Below, one piece after another: positions 27,612 through 36,909 of a stretch of DNA of 64,000 nucleotides. A program made the position numbers and the translations under genes. This stretch comes from Hyphomonas sp. CY54-11-8. Its GTDB lineage: Bacteria; Pseudomonadota; Alphaproteobacteria; Caulobacterales; Hyphomonadaceae. A model generated the notes under the pieces. It was given only the letters and a program-made list of their open reading frames with translations. It searched no databases and had not been told where the DNA came from. The stretch lies in assembly GCF_000682735.1 (NCBI RefSeq), contig NZ_AWFD01000002.1, forward strand, positions 62,001-126,000, read 5' to 3'. The stretch's first letter is position 1, and each line of letters begins with the position of its first letter.

Positions 27612-28382
27612 TCAGCGCCAGTCTCCTTTCAGGGCCTGCCAGACCGAGAGGGCTGCCACGGCGGCCGTTTCCGCCCGCAGGATACGCGGACCAAGACTCA
27701 CTGCCGCGGTATTGTCACGCGTACGCAACCAGCGGCGTTCCTCCGGACTGAAGCCGCCTTCCGGGCCGATCAGGATGGCGACCGGCACATCTCCAAGACC
27801 GGCGAGTACTTCGATAATGGGACCTGCACGACCCGTCTCACCACCCCAAGGTGCATCCGCATCGTCGCCCCGTTCATCGCAGAAGATCACCACCGTACCT
27901 TCCGCCAGAACATCAAGCGCATTTGCGAGCGGCTGCAGGTCTTCCACCTCGGGCAGGTCCAGCCGTTCGGTCTGCTCTGCCGCTTCAAGAACAATCTTCT
28001 GGAACCGGTCCAACCGAACCGTGCGGGTCTGGGTTCGTTCGGTCAGCACCGGCATGATGCGCGCAGCACCCAGTTCGGTCGCCTTCTCCACGATGAAATC
28101 CGTCTCGGCTTTCTTGACCGGCGCAAATAGCAGAATGGGTGCACTTGCCGGGGAGGCCGGTTGTGGCCGGATTAGCGTCATCGGCTCGATGCTGGCCCGC
28201 TTGCCCTTAACGTCTCCGATCCGGGATTCCCATTCGCCATCGCGTCCATTGAACACGCGCACGGGCGCGCCAGTGCCCAGTCGCAGGACACGGAGCAGGT
28301 AATTGGATTGCGCATCGTCCAGTGGGAAGGCAACGCCTTTGGCCAGATCCTGCATCATAAACAGTCGGGGTGTGGAACTCAT
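27612..28382 (-). CDS. rsmE: 16S rRNA m3U1498 methyltransferase
   Basis: 256 residues: N-terminal PUA-like RNA-binding domain (to about residue 75) and a SPOUT methyltransferase domain with the trefoil-knot motif AILIGPEGGFSPEERRWL and the C-terminal LGPRILRAETAAVAAL. It methylates N3 of U1498 in the 30S decoding region. Convergent with the DUF389 gene, whose stop lies 8 bp away. Confidence 0.95.
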   Translation of the reverse strand: MSSTPRLFMMQDLAKGVAFPLDDAQSNYLLRVLRLGTGAPVRVFNGRDGEWESRIGDVKGKRASIEPMTLIRPQPASPASAPILLFAPVKKAETDFIVEKATELGAARIMPVLTERTQTRTVRLDRFQKIVLEAAEQTERLDLPEVEDLQPLANALDVLAEGTVVIFCDERGDDADAPWGGETGRAGPIIEVLAGLGDVPVAILIGPEGGFSPEERRWLRTRDNTAAVSLGPRILRAETAAVAALSVWQALKGDWR

Positions 28383-28431
28383 GGGCGGGGTATAGGCTTA
28401 TAAAGGGACAAGGTTAAGTCAGGAGCCCGCC

Positions 28432-29805
28432 ATGCCAGAAAGACAAGTACAGTCAATCAACCCGGCAAATGGTGAGGTGATCGAAAGCTTCACACCGTTG
28501 AATGCGGCACGTATCGACACCGCGCTGGATAAAGCAGCCAACCGGTTCCGCAACTGGCGGACAGTGCCATTGGCAGAGCGCGCTGAACTGCTGAACCGCG
28601 CAGCCGAAGTCCTGGAGGCCAAGGCCTCCGAATATGCTCGCGACATTACCCTGGAAATGGGCAAGCCGATCTCACAGGCCGAAGCCGAAGTGAAAAAGTG
28701 CGCCGCCGCCTGCCGCCATTATGCCGAGCACGGCGCGGCCTATTTGCAGGATGAAACCATCAGCACGGAGGCTCATCGCGCCTTTGTCCGTCACCTGCCC
28801 ATGGGGCCAGTGCTCGCTGTCATGCCGTGGAATTTTCCGTTCTGGCAGGTCTTCCGCTTCGCTGCTCCAGCCCTTATGGCGGGCAATGTCGGCCTCCTGA
28901 AGCACGCCTCAAACGTCTGGCGCTCCGCCCTGAATATTGAAGACGTCTTCCACCGGGCCGGTTTTCCGGAGGGGTGCTTTCAGACATTGTTGATCGGATC
29001 TTCTGAAGTCGAAAGCGTCATTCGCGACAACCGGGTCAAAGCCGTCACCCTGACCGGATCAGGCCCGGCCGGACGGAGCGTCGCCGCCATCGCAGGCGAC
29101 AGCATCAAACCCAGCCTGTTGGAACTCGGCGGGTCGGACGCCTTCATCGTCATGCCTTCCGCCGACCTCGGCAAGGCGGTCAAAACGGCCGTCACGGCGC
29201 GCATCCAGAATTCGGGGCAGTCCTGCATCGCGGGGAAACGATTCTTTGTGCATGCCGACATCTATGATGATTTCGCCAAACGGTTCACCACTGCATTCGA
29301 TGCCCTCAAAGTCGGGGATCCGATGAAAGCGGACACTGATGTCGGTCCGCTTGCCACTCTGGCGATCCGGGACGAACTCGCAGATCAGGTCGAACGCTCC
29401 CTGAAAGGCGGCGCTGAACGCCTGACAAAAGAGCGCACAGTGCCCGGAAATGGTGCCTGGATCGCGCCGCAAATCCTGGCGGATGCGCATTCTGGAACGC
29501 CTTCGACAGACGAGGAAATGTTCGGCCCGGTCGCCAATCTCTGGAAAGTGTCCAACCTCGACGATGCAATCACCCGTGCGAACCGCAGCGTGTTCGGCCT
29601 CGGTTCTGTTCTGTTTTCAAAAGAAGAATCGGAAATCGACCAAGCGGTGCGGGAGCTCGAAGCGGGCGCCACTTTCGTCAATTCCATGGTGGCGTCCGAT
29701 CCGCGTCTCCCCTTCGGCGGGATCAAACAGTCCGGCTATGGCCGGGAACTGGCGGCTGACGGTCTTCGCGCCTTCATGAACCGCAAAACCGTCTCGGTGG
29801 CGTAA
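28432..29805 (+). CDS. NAD(P)-dependent succinate-semialdehyde dehydrogenase
   Basis: 457 residues of the aldehyde dehydrogenase superfamily. Catalytic Cys lies in [14 protein letters not shown], general-base Glu in [12 protein letters not shown], cofactor-binding [14 protein letters not shown] and the [12 protein letters not shown] motif are present. The short N-terminus and the [10 protein letters not shown] and [15 protein letters not shown] blocks fit the short SSADH group (GabD/YneI-like). It oxidises succinate semialdehyde or a related aldehyde to the acid. Substrate not certain from sequence. Followed by ubiA with 62 bp between. Confidence 0.9.
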   Translation: MPERQVQSINPANGEVIESFTPLNAARIDTALDKAANRFRNWRTVPLAERAELLNRAAEVLEAKASEYARDITLEMGKPISQAEAEVKKCAAACRHYAEHGAAYLQDETISTEAHRAFVRHLPMGPVLAVMPWNFPFWQVFRFAAPALMAGNVGLLKHASNVWRSALNIEDVFHRAGFPEGCFQTLLIGSSEVESVIRDNRVKAVTLTGSGPAGRSVAAIAGDSIKPSLLELGGSDAFIVMPSADLGKAVKTAVTARIQNSGQSCIAGKRFFVHADIYDDFAKRFTTAFDALKVGDPMKADTDVGPLATLAIRDELADQVERSLKGGAERLTKERTVPGNGAWIAPQILADAHSGTPSTDEEMFGPVANLWKVSNLDDAITRANRSVFGLGSVLFSKEESEIDQAVRELEAGATFVNSMVASDPRLPFGGIKQSGYGRELAADGLRAFMNRKTVSVA

Positions 29806-29867
29806 GCACTCCCCTGAGAGGTGCGTTGACCTGTCGGAATCGGGAATCCGCGCTATAAGCCGCTCCG

Positions 29868-30998
29868 ATGACAGAGACACAACTCTCTCCTGCTGACAGC
29901 GCGCTGCCGGGCTGGCTTTCCAAGCTACCGGCGGGCCTGCGCCCTTACGCCATGCTGGCGCGCTGGGACCGGCCTGTGGGGATCTGGCTTCTCTATTTGC
30001 CCTGCCTGATTGGTCTCGCCTTTGAACGGATCAAGACCGGCCTCTACCTGACCGACTTTCTCTGGGCGATCCTGTTCCTGACCGGCGCGATCGCCATGCG
30101 TGGCGCCGGCTGCACCTGGAACGACATCACCGACCGTGATTTCGATGCCAAGGTGGAGCGAACGGCGCTGCGTCCGCTGCCGGCAGGCCTCGTCACCCTG
30201 CGCGAGGCGCACATCTTCCTGGGTATCCAGCTGGCCGTAGGCCTCCTTGTCTGGCTCTGCCTGCCAGGCGACGCCAAGATCGTCGCGCTGCTATCCATCC
30301 CGCTGGTCGGAGCCTACCCGTTCATGAAACGCGTTACTTGGTGGCCGCAGGCCTGGCTGGGCGCGACGTTCAATTGGGGCGCGCTGGTCGGTGTCGCCGT
30401 CGCCGGCTCGATCGGCTTTCCAGCGATCCTCCTTTATATCGGGCTGGCCTGCTGGACGGTAGCCTATGACACCATCTACGCCTTACAGGATCGCGAAGAC
30501 GACGCCCTGATCGGTGTGAAGTCCACCGCGCGTCTCTTCGGCAAGCATGCAGCCCTCTACAGCTTCGGCTTTTTCATCATTGCTGCCGCGCTGATTGCTG
30601 CTGCCTCCGGCCTACAGGGCGCTGGTAGGATGGGTGCTGTGACATCGTTGGCCTTTCTCGGTCATGCCACAGCGCAAATTTCCCGGTTGAAGCGCAAAGG
30701 CGAAGGCGTCGCGCTGGCTGTATTCAAATCGAATGTGTGGACTGGCGCGCTGGTGACACTCGGCCTGACACTGGCGGCCATGACACCAGAACCCGCCCCC
30801 CGTACCATTTTCTCAGGGCCGGAAATCGTGCCTGCGGGCGAACCGGACAAAGTCTCCCTGCCCTTCGGCCTGGAGCTGAAGAAAGGCCCCCGCGAGCCCG
30901 GGCTGCCTGAGACATGGCTTGTCAGCGAAATACGCCGCACACTGGAACGTGATGGCTATGTCTTCCCTGCCCCCCCGGAAACGCCAGACGAGCCGTGA
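29868..30998 (+). CDS. ubiA: 4-hydroxybenzoate polyprenyltransferase with C-terminal extension
   Basis: 376 residues; the usual length is about 290-320. Eight or nine helices carry the two Asp-rich motifs NDITDRDFDAKVERTALRPL and YDTIYALQDREDD, which bind the Mg-diphosphate of the prenyl donor. The enzyme attaches the polyprenyl tail to 4-hydroxybenzoate in ubiquinone synthesis at the inner membrane, supplying quinone upstream of the aa3 branch. After the last helix a hydrophilic tail of about 70 residues is present, ending in a proline-rich stretch. The stop overlaps a possible GTG start of the next gene. Confidence 0.93.
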   Translation: MTETQLSPADSALPGWLSKLPAGLRPYAMLARWDRPVGIWLLYLPCLIGLAFERIKTGLYLTDFLWAILFLTGAIAMRGAGCTWNDITDRDFDAKVERTALRPLPAGLVTLREAHIFLGIQLAVGLLVWLCLPGDAKIVALLSIPLVGAYPFMKRVTWWPQAWLGATFNWGALVGVAVAGSIGFPAILLYIGLACWTVAYDTIYALQDREDDALIGVKSTARLFGKHAALYSFGFFIIAAALIAAASGLQGAGRMGAVTSLAFLGHATAQISRLKRKGEGVALAVFKSNVWTGALVTLGLTLAAMTPEPAPRTIFSGPEIVPAGEPDKVSLPFGLELKKGPREPGLPETWLVSEIRRTLERDGYVFPAPPETPDEP

Positions 30999-31030
30999 CG
31001 CAGGCCGCACGATGGCATAAGGTGGCACCC

Positions 31031-31690
31031 ATGCCTGTTGTCATTGAAATGGTTTCCGATCTCGTCTGTCCCTGGTGCTGGCTCGGCAAGCGCCGCATCG
31101 AAGCGGCCATTGCCATGGTGCCGGACGTGGATGTGCAGCTCCTGTTCCGCCCTTACGAACTTGACCCCACCATCCCTGCGGGCGGCGTCGATTATAAGGA
31201 ATACATGCGCAAGGCCTTCAGCTCGCCTGAAGCGAAGGAACGGTCAGGCGCCATGCGCCAGGCACTGATCGACTACGGCGAAGCCGAAGATATCCCCTAC
31301 CGGTTCGACGAGATCAGCTGGCGTCCGAACAGCCTGGATGCGCATCGCCTCGTCCACTGGGCGCAAGGCCAGCAAAAGGGAGCCGCCGCCAAGGAAGCGC
31401 TGTTCCGTGCGTTCTTCCATGATGGGCGTGATATTGGCGATCATGGCGTCCTTGTGGACATTGCCCGCCAGATCGACCTCGACCCGACGATTGTGGCTGA
31501 TCTTCTGGCCACGGACGCCGACGTGGTGACCGTACGCGCCGAAGAGAAATTTTTCCGAGAAGTCGGCATCACCGGCGTTCCGACCTATATCGCGAACCGG
31601 CAATTTGCTGCTCAAGGCGCTGAGACACCTGAAAAGCTCGCCCGCTTTATTCGTCATGCAGCCGAACATCCCCCTGCAGAGACCGCATGA
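31031..31690 (+). CDS. FrnE-like DsbA-family oxidoreductase
   Basis: 219 residues from the ATG at 31031, with AAGGTGG upstream; a GTG at 30995 that overlaps the ubiA stop is a possible alternative. The redox motif is CPWC in DLVCPWCWLGKRRI, and the cis-proline loop is GITGVPTYIA. Without a signal peptide it is cytoplasmic and belongs to the FrnE/2-hydroxychromene isomerase branch of DsbA-like proteins, which act in polyketide and oxidative-stress contexts. The start overlaps nothing but the next gene begins within its stop (ATGA). Confidence 0.88.
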   Translation: MPVVIEMVSDLVCPWCWLGKRRIEAAIAMVPDVDVQLLFRPYELDPTIPAGGVDYKEYMRKAFSSPEAKERSGAMRQALIDYGEAEDIPYRFDEISWRPNSLDAHRLVHWAQGQQKGAAAKEALFRAFFHDGRDIGDHGVLVDIARQIDLDPTIVADLLATDADVVTVRAEEKFFREVGITGVPTYIANRQFAAQGAETPEKLARFIRHAAEHPPAETA

Positions 31691-32478
31691 GTGACCTCGT
31701 CCAGATCGAGATTGATGGCCGGGTCGCCATCGTCCGCTTCGACACAGGAGCGCGTGCCAACGCCCTCAGCCAACAGCTGATGCAGGACCTGACCGAGGCC
31801 GCCCTGAAGTTCCACGACACACCGGAAATATCGACCGTCATCCTGACCGGCCGCGCCGACCAATTCTCCATGGGCGCAGACCTGAAAGATCCAGCCGGCA
31901 CAACCGCAGCGAAGTCTTCCCTCCGGGAACGGAGAATTCTTTTACGCCGCGGCCCACGCATGTGTGAGGCATGGGAGAATATCGACGCCCTGACCATTTG
32001 CGCCGTGGAAGGCTGGTGCGTCGGAGGCGGCGTCGCGCTTGCCACATCATGCGATCTGCGTGTCGCCGCCGAGAACACCGTCTTCTACGTTCCGGAAGTG
32101 GAGCGTGGCATGAACATGAGCTGGGGCTCTATCCCCCGTTTCGTTGCATTGGTCGGCCCTGCGCGGGCAAAGCGGATTGCCGGCCTGTGTGAGAAGATTG
32201 ACGCTGCAACGGCCCTCAATTGGGGGCTTGCCGATCATGTCGTCCCGGCCGGTACGGCGATGCACAAAGCCCGGGAAGTGGCTGCAGCCGCTGCGCGCCT
32301 GCCGCCCACGGCACTCAAAATGGTAAAACAGGATGTAAACGTGGCAGCCCACGCCCTGGCGAAGGCCACCGCGCACCGGGATCTTGAAGCTTTCGCCTTG
32401 CTCCAACGGTCCGACGATTTCCGGGAAGGCATCAAAGCCTTCCTCGAAGGTCGCGACCCGGAATTTACCGGCGACTAG
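31687..32478 (+). CDS. Enoyl-CoA hydratase/isomerase (crotonase) family
   Basis: 263 residues. The oxyanion-hole glycines are in QFSMGADLKDP and CVGGGVALATSCDLRVAAE, and the LPPTALKMVKQDV helix is a family feature. Crotonases hydrate or isomerise acyl-CoA substrates in fatty-acid or amino-acid degradation; the exact substrate is not visible. Coupled to the FrnE-like gene by an ATGA overlap, so the two are one operon with ubiA. Confidence 0.9.
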   Translation: MSDLVQIEIDGRVAIVRFDTGARANALSQQLMQDLTEAALKFHDTPEISTVILTGRADQFSMGADLKDPAGTTAAKSSLRERRILLRRGPRMCEAWENIDALTICAVEGWCVGGGVALATSCDLRVAAENTVFYVPEVERGMNMSWGSIPRFVALVGPARAKRIAGLCEKIDAATALNWGLADHVVPAGTAMHKAREVAAAAARLPPTALKMVKQDVNVAAHALAKATAHRDLEAFALLQRSDDFREGIKAFLEGRDPEFTGD

Positions 32479-32539
32479 TTGTGTGCCCCTGCTTGCGGCA
32501 GGAGCTCAACCTTGTTGCCCTGATCGACTGTCCAGACCG

Positions 32540-33334
32540 TTAGCGGGTATATCCAAGCAGTTCACGGAGCCCGGGCACGGCGTAATCCACCAGCTTCTTC
32601 TGAGCCTCTGGCAGCTCATCGGGAAAGCGGTCATGTTCGATGGTCAGATTTTCGCGGGCAGTGGCGCTCTGCTTCTTGTCGCTGCCGATCAGAATCCGCT
32701 GACGCCAATCATCAGGCATCGCGATGCCGCAAATATCCAACAGTTCACCAAAGAAGGTTTTCGCCTCATCTGAATCGAGGTTTTTCAGATTCCGGACGAT
32801 ATCTTCATAACGGTACACATGCACACCGGGCAGCCCCATCCATGCAGCCGCATTGAATGAGAAGACGTCACTCATAGGCGGCGCCTTCTGATGGATCCCG
32901 AAGATCATCATGTTCATCAACGATTCCGGTGAGAAGATGTCGTGCTTCAGATGTTCGAGATTTGCGTCGAAATTCTCCGAAACAAAGAAGCGGGCACGCG
33001 CAAGCACCCATGTGTATGGATCACGAACCAGCAGAACATGGCGTGCTGTGCGCGTCGCCATGACGGATTCGTCCGAGAACAGAAGATGCCCCCAACTCAA
33101 CATCGGCTTGGCGGGATTGAAGACATTCGGCGCGTGATTCCGAAGATTCGGGATCTGAATGAACGTTTCATGATACTGCTGCTCCACCGGAACGAACATG
33201 CGCATGATATTGCGGATCAGGTGCGTGCCGGATTTCGGAACAGAATTCAGAAAGACAGGAGACTGCAGCGGCGCCTGGATAAATTCCCGGTTCCGGTCAT
33301 TCAGATTGTCCTGCTTCATCGTGATCTGAGGCAA
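32540..33334 (-). CDS. Sulfotransferase-family protein
   Basis: 264 residues from a TTG start that has a near-perfect AGGAGG seven bases upstream; an ATG five codons later is an alternative. The PAPS 5'-phosphosulfate loop is FLNSVPKSGTHLIRN and the 3'-phosphate region is HVLLVRDPYTWVLARARFF. It probably transfers sulfate from PAPS to a carbohydrate or other cell-surface acceptor. The acceptor is not evident and no sulfate-activation genes are adjacent. It follows the TonB receptor on the same strand, after a terminator. Confidence 0.8.
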   Translation of the reverse strand: MPQITMKQDNLNDRNREFIQAPLQSPVFLNSVPKSGTHLIRNIMRMFVPVEQQYHETFIQIPNLRNHAPNVFNPAKPMLSWGHLLFSDESVMATRTARHVLLVRDPYTWVLARARFFVSENFDANLEHLKHDIFSPESLMNMMIFGIHQKAPPMSDVFSFNAAAWMGLPGVHVYRYEDIVRNLKNLDSDEAKTFFGELLDICGIAMPDDWRQRILIGSDKKQSATARENLTIEHDRFPDELPEAQKKLVDYAVPGLRELLGYTR

Positions 33335-33380
33335 TTTACTTCCTCCTTTATGGGTGGGTTATTCTAACCCTTTGCAAAAA

Positions 33381-33412
33381 GCAAAAAAAGCGGCGGAGCT
33401 GCCTCCGCCGCT
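33381..33412 (-). terminator. Rho-independent terminator after the TonB-dependent receptor
   Basis: Perfect 10-bp stem AGCGGCGGAG/CTCCGCCGCT with a four-base loop, followed on the minus strand by a run of seven T. It separates the receptor from the sulfotransferase gene. Confidence 0.92.
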
Positions 33413-33434
33413 TTTCATGATCAATTTGGTCTTA

Positions 33435-36400
33435 CTAGAACTTCTTGGTGAAGTTCACGAAGGCGCGACGGCCCAGCCAGTCATACTGGGAGTAGAAGGC
33501 CGACGTACCAACCGTATTGTACTCGCCAAGCCCCAGCGTGGTGACTGCCGGCGGATGCTCGTCGAACAGGTTCGACACACCCACACGAACATCAATGTCG
33601 TAAGGCAGTTCGCGGCTGAGTGAGACGTTGTGATAGGTCGTCGCTTCAGTTTCCAGTTTGAAGAACACAGGGGTACCGAAATAGGTGCCCGTCGTGCCGC
33701 CATAGCTTTTCACGTTGGACGTTTCACCAACGAAGTCCATGCCCCAGAAGAAGGACCACGGGCCTTTGTCGAGAGTGAAGTTCAGCTCACCAACCCATTT
33801 CGGGTCGCCAGCTTCACCATTGGTGTCGATCGGAGCACTGTTCGGGAACAGCGAGATCTTGTCCTCGATCTGGAAAGAGTGCTGCGTGTTCACCGACAGC
33901 GTACCGAAGGAAAGCTCTTTCGAGTACTCAGCGGAGATATCAATACCCCGGTTCGTCTGTTCCGCGACATTGATGTAGTTGTTCGTGACATCAGTCACCA
34001 GGAAGTTGGAGTTCCGGGAGAACAGGTCACACAGAGGCTCGGTCGCAAAGTTGTCCGAGTTGTAGCACCCGAGCAGGATGTTGTTTGCGCCAAGTTGGGT
34101 GATCTGGTCCTCGATCGTGATCTCGAAATAGTCGACCGCGACGCGGAAGTCCACGAAATCAGGTGCCCAGACGAGACCAGCGGTGAAGGAGTCCGAAGTC
34201 TCGGCTTCCAGCGTACCGGCATTACCCGATGCGAAGACCGTGGCGCTGCTGCCCGAACCATTGTGGGTCGACGGAATTCCGTCAGCGGCACAGTTGTCAG
34301 CCAGACGCTGAGAAATGCTGCCGTCGGCCAGGTTGCCGCCCCAGTTGATACAAGGGTCGATCGTCCGCTGGCTTGCGAAGCTGGTCTGCTCTGCCAGGTA
34401 CAGTTCGAACAGAGCCGGAGCACGGAACGAGGTACCATAGGTCGTACGCAGGCGCACCGACGGAACGATCTGCCAGCCGAGACCGGCCTTGTAGGTCGTA
34501 TCGGAACCGTAGACGTCCACATCCGTGTAGCGGGCGGAAAGCGACAGTTCGACTGCTTCAGCCAGCGGCAGATCCTTCACGATCGGGATCGCGACTTCGC
34601 CGAACACAGCGGTCGTTTCCTTCGATCCCTTCGTAATGCCTGCAGAGCTGGAGCCCCAGGCATTGCCGATCTGGAAGGTTTCAGCCGGCGTATCATTGAT
34701 ACGCTCGTCGATGAAGCTCACACCGAAGCCGCCATTGACCGTACCGGCCGGCAGGGTGAACAGCGGACCATCGATATACGCTTCGAACTGGGTCTGTTCG
34801 TACACGGTATTACCCGTTTCACGGCCGAACAGGAACGCGCGGTCCACATCCGAGATGTTACCTGCCAGAAGGTCCGGGCTGTACCAGTCGACGTCAACAC
34901 AAGGGATGCCGCGAACCGGGGTGACCGGATAAGCCGCACAATTGCCGCCATCGAACCACGCATAAGGCGAGATCGCATCGTCGTAGATCACGTCAGAGGT
35001 GTAGTCGCCGTCCGAACGCGAGAATTGCAGGAAGGTATCGTATTCCCAACCCGGCATGAAGCGGAGCTCACCACGTGCACCGGCAACGGCGCTCATGTAA
35101 TCGACCGTCACGGAGTCGTCAGCATGGTCGGTAATCGCCGTCGGGCTAAGACCGATGAAGCTGAACTCACCTGCCGTTGCCGTGAAGCCGTTGGCCACCA
35201 GGCTCGGGCTATTCGTGTAGATATAGCCCAGATAGTTGTACATGTAGTCGTACTGCCAGAACTGGCGGTAGCCGTTCACCTGCGTTTCACGGCGGTTCAG
35301 CAGGAACTCGCCATAAAGGGTGTCGCTGTTCGTCAGCTCAAACTCGCCATTCGCATAGAACGTGGCGCGTTCGATTTCCGGAATCATCGACTGCTGGTCC
35401 TGGAACGGGTGATCGTAGTTCAGCAGGCCTTCAGACAGAAGTGCTGTCGGACCATAGAACGCATCAGGAGTCGCGCCGGGAAGCGCAAGCTCACCAAGGC
35501 CGACCGGGAACCAGTTGGCCGGAACGCCCAGGCCGAAATCGTTCGGTCCCCACGGCGCCAGGCCGTTAGCAGCCAGCGAACCGTCATAGTCATACTGCAG
35601 CAGCTGCGGACGCGACTGCCACGGACGACCTACAAAGCCACTGTCGAGATAGTTGTACAGCCAGACATGACCCCAGAGCAGGTCCTGACAGGCAAAATTG
35701 CCCGTGCGCGGGTCAATGACGTCGGCACGGCTGCCGTCGCGATTGAACACGTAGGGCTGGCCGCAGCTGAAATAGTCGCGGTCGCCTTGTGCCAGTTCTT
35801 CGTTTTTCGTGTAATCCACGGTTGCGAGGATGCGGCCACGGTCCCAGCTCTTGCCCCAGGCGCCGCTGACACGCAGCTGCTCACCGCCGCCCTCTTCCGG
35901 CGCGCTGTAGAAGAAGTCGATATCGGAGACATCATCGGTCTTGGTGATGATGTTCACAACACCGGCCACAGCGTCCGAACCGTAGATTGACGAAGCGCCG
36001 TCTTTCAGGATTTCGACGCGCTCCACAGCCGACAGCGGAATGGCGTTCAGGTCGAATGCGGACACGCCACCACGGGTACCAGCCGGACCAGCCCGACGGC
36101 CGTTGAGCAGCGTCAGCGTACGGTTCGCACCCAGACCGCGCAGCGAGATCGTCTCGGCGCCGATACCACCGCCCTGCACGAAGGCGGACGACGTTGCAGC
36201 CGTCACCTGCGGAGAACCTGCAGCAACCGTTGCAGTTTGCAGCAGGCGGCCAACGTCGGCGATACCTTCCAGCGCGGCCGTGTCAGCCGTGATCACGTCC
36301 AGCGGCGCGATGCTCGTGAATTCGTTTGCGAGGCGGGAGCCCGTCACGCGCACCTTTTCAAGGCGGGCCTCATCCTCAGCCGGCTCGTCCGCATCAGTCG

Positions 36401-36527
36401 TGCGAATGACTTCATCTTCGCCCGCCTGATCAGCGTCCTGGGCGTAAGCGCCAAACGCCATACCTGCGCAAAGCGCCGACAATGCTGCTGTACGCAACAG
36501 CAGATCACCAGATCCACGTTTTTTCAT
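33435..36527 (-). CDS. TonB-dependent outer-membrane receptor
   Basis: 1030 residues from the ATG at 36525-36527 (GAGGAAA upstream) which begins a signal peptide ending AGMAFGAYA. The plug domain spans about residues 55-185 (VRVTGSRL, SLRGLGANRTLTLLNGRRAG, VERVEILKDGASSIYGSDA, GVVNIITK), then a 22-strand barrel that ends in NFTKKF with a C-terminal phenylalanine. This large, IroN/BtuB-unlike type is common in marine proteobacteria and usually imports peptides, glycans or unknown organic ligands. The divergent S9 peptidase suggests peptide ligands. Two pairs of cysteines are in extracellular loops. Confidence 0.95.
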   Translation of the reverse strand: MKKRGSGDLLLRTAALSALCAGMAFGAYAQDADQAGEDEVIRTTDADEPAEDEARLEKVRVTGSRLANEFTSIAPLDVITADTAALEGIADVGRLLQTATVAAGSPQVTAATSSAFVQGGGIGAETISLRGLGANRTLTLLNGRRAGPAGTRGGVSAFDLNAIPLSAVERVEILKDGASSIYGSDAVAGVVNIITKTDDVSDIDFFYSAPEEGGGEQLRVSGAWGKSWDRGRILATVDYTKNEELAQGDRDYFSCGQPYVFNRDGSRADVIDPRTGNFACQDLLWGHVWLYNYLDSGFVGRPWQSRPQLLQYDYDGSLAANGLAPWGPNDFGLGVPANWFPVGLGELALPGATPDAFYGPTALLSEGLLNYDHPFQDQQSMIPEIERATFYANGEFELTNSDTLYGEFLLNRRETQVNGYRQFWQYDYMYNYLGYIYTNSPSLVANGFTATAGEFSFIGLSPTAITDHADDSVTVDYMSAVAGARGELRFMPGWEYDTFLQFSRSDGDYTSDVIYDDAISPYAWFDGGNCAAYPVTPVRGIPCVDVDWYSPDLLAGNISDVDRAFLFGRETGNTVYEQTQFEAYIDGPLFTLPAGTVNGGFGVSFIDERINDTPAETFQIGNAWGSSSAGITKGSKETTAVFGEVAIPIVKDLPLAEAVELSLSARYTDVDVYGSDTTYKAGLGWQIVPSVRLRTTYGTSFRAPALFELYLAEQTSFASQRTIDPCINWGGNLADGSISQRLADNCAADGIPSTHNGSGSSATVFASGNAGTLEAETSDSFTAGLVWAPDFVDFRVAVDYFEITIEDQITQLGANNILLGCYNSDNFATEPLCDLFSRNSNFLVTDVTNNYINVAEQTNRGIDISAEYSKELSFGTLSVNTQHSFQIEDKISLFPNSAPIDTNGEAGDPKWVGELNFTLDKGPWSFFWGMDFVGETSNVKSYGGTTGTYFGTPVFFKLETEATTYHNVSLSRELPYDIDVRVGVSNLFDEHPPAVTTLGLGEYNTVGTSAFYSQYDWLGRRAFVNFTKKF

Positions 36528-36909
36528 ATTACTTGTTTCCTCAATTGAGCCACAACTTGGTCCAAACGCTGGTGTAGCCACTGGGCGCCCTACACGCCCA
36601 CGAACGACAAACGCGATCTGCAATTGACGAACGAACCACACCCCCTAGGCGAACATTCTAGGTAAGCCCCAACATTAAAATCAATACATGTGGAACGTTT
36701 TTGCCCCTTTTTTTGCAGCGAGCGAAATTTATTTGGGAAGCGTGTCATTTTCCACACAAACTGCAACAAGCCGAAAATGAGGGTTCGCGGGGTATCCCTC
36801 ATCGGTAGAATTGCTTCTATGCTGAAATCCAGCCCCGCCTCCGCTCGCAAGGTCAAAACGCCCATTGAGCGGAACTCGAATCCAAGCTTGCGAAAGGCTC
36901 AATGAACTC
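36528..36909. other. Intergenic region between the receptor and S9 peptidase genes
   Basis: About 380 bp with no supported gene; both flanking genes are transcribed away from it, so it must hold both promoters. It is notably AT-rich compared with its surroundings around 36655-36770, with runs of T (CGTTTTTGCCCCTTTTTTTG). No clear operator palindrome or terminator was identified. Confidence 0.6.

Noticed and set aside
29826..29859. TTGACC and TATAAG upstream of ubiA as a promoter
   Set aside because: The spacing between the elements is about 22 bp, too long for a housekeeping promoter.
33630..35990. A 786-residue plus-strand open frame opposite the TonB-dependent receptor
   Set aside because: Low-quality composition, no ribosome-binding site, and the opposite frame is a clear receptor with plug and barrel motifs.
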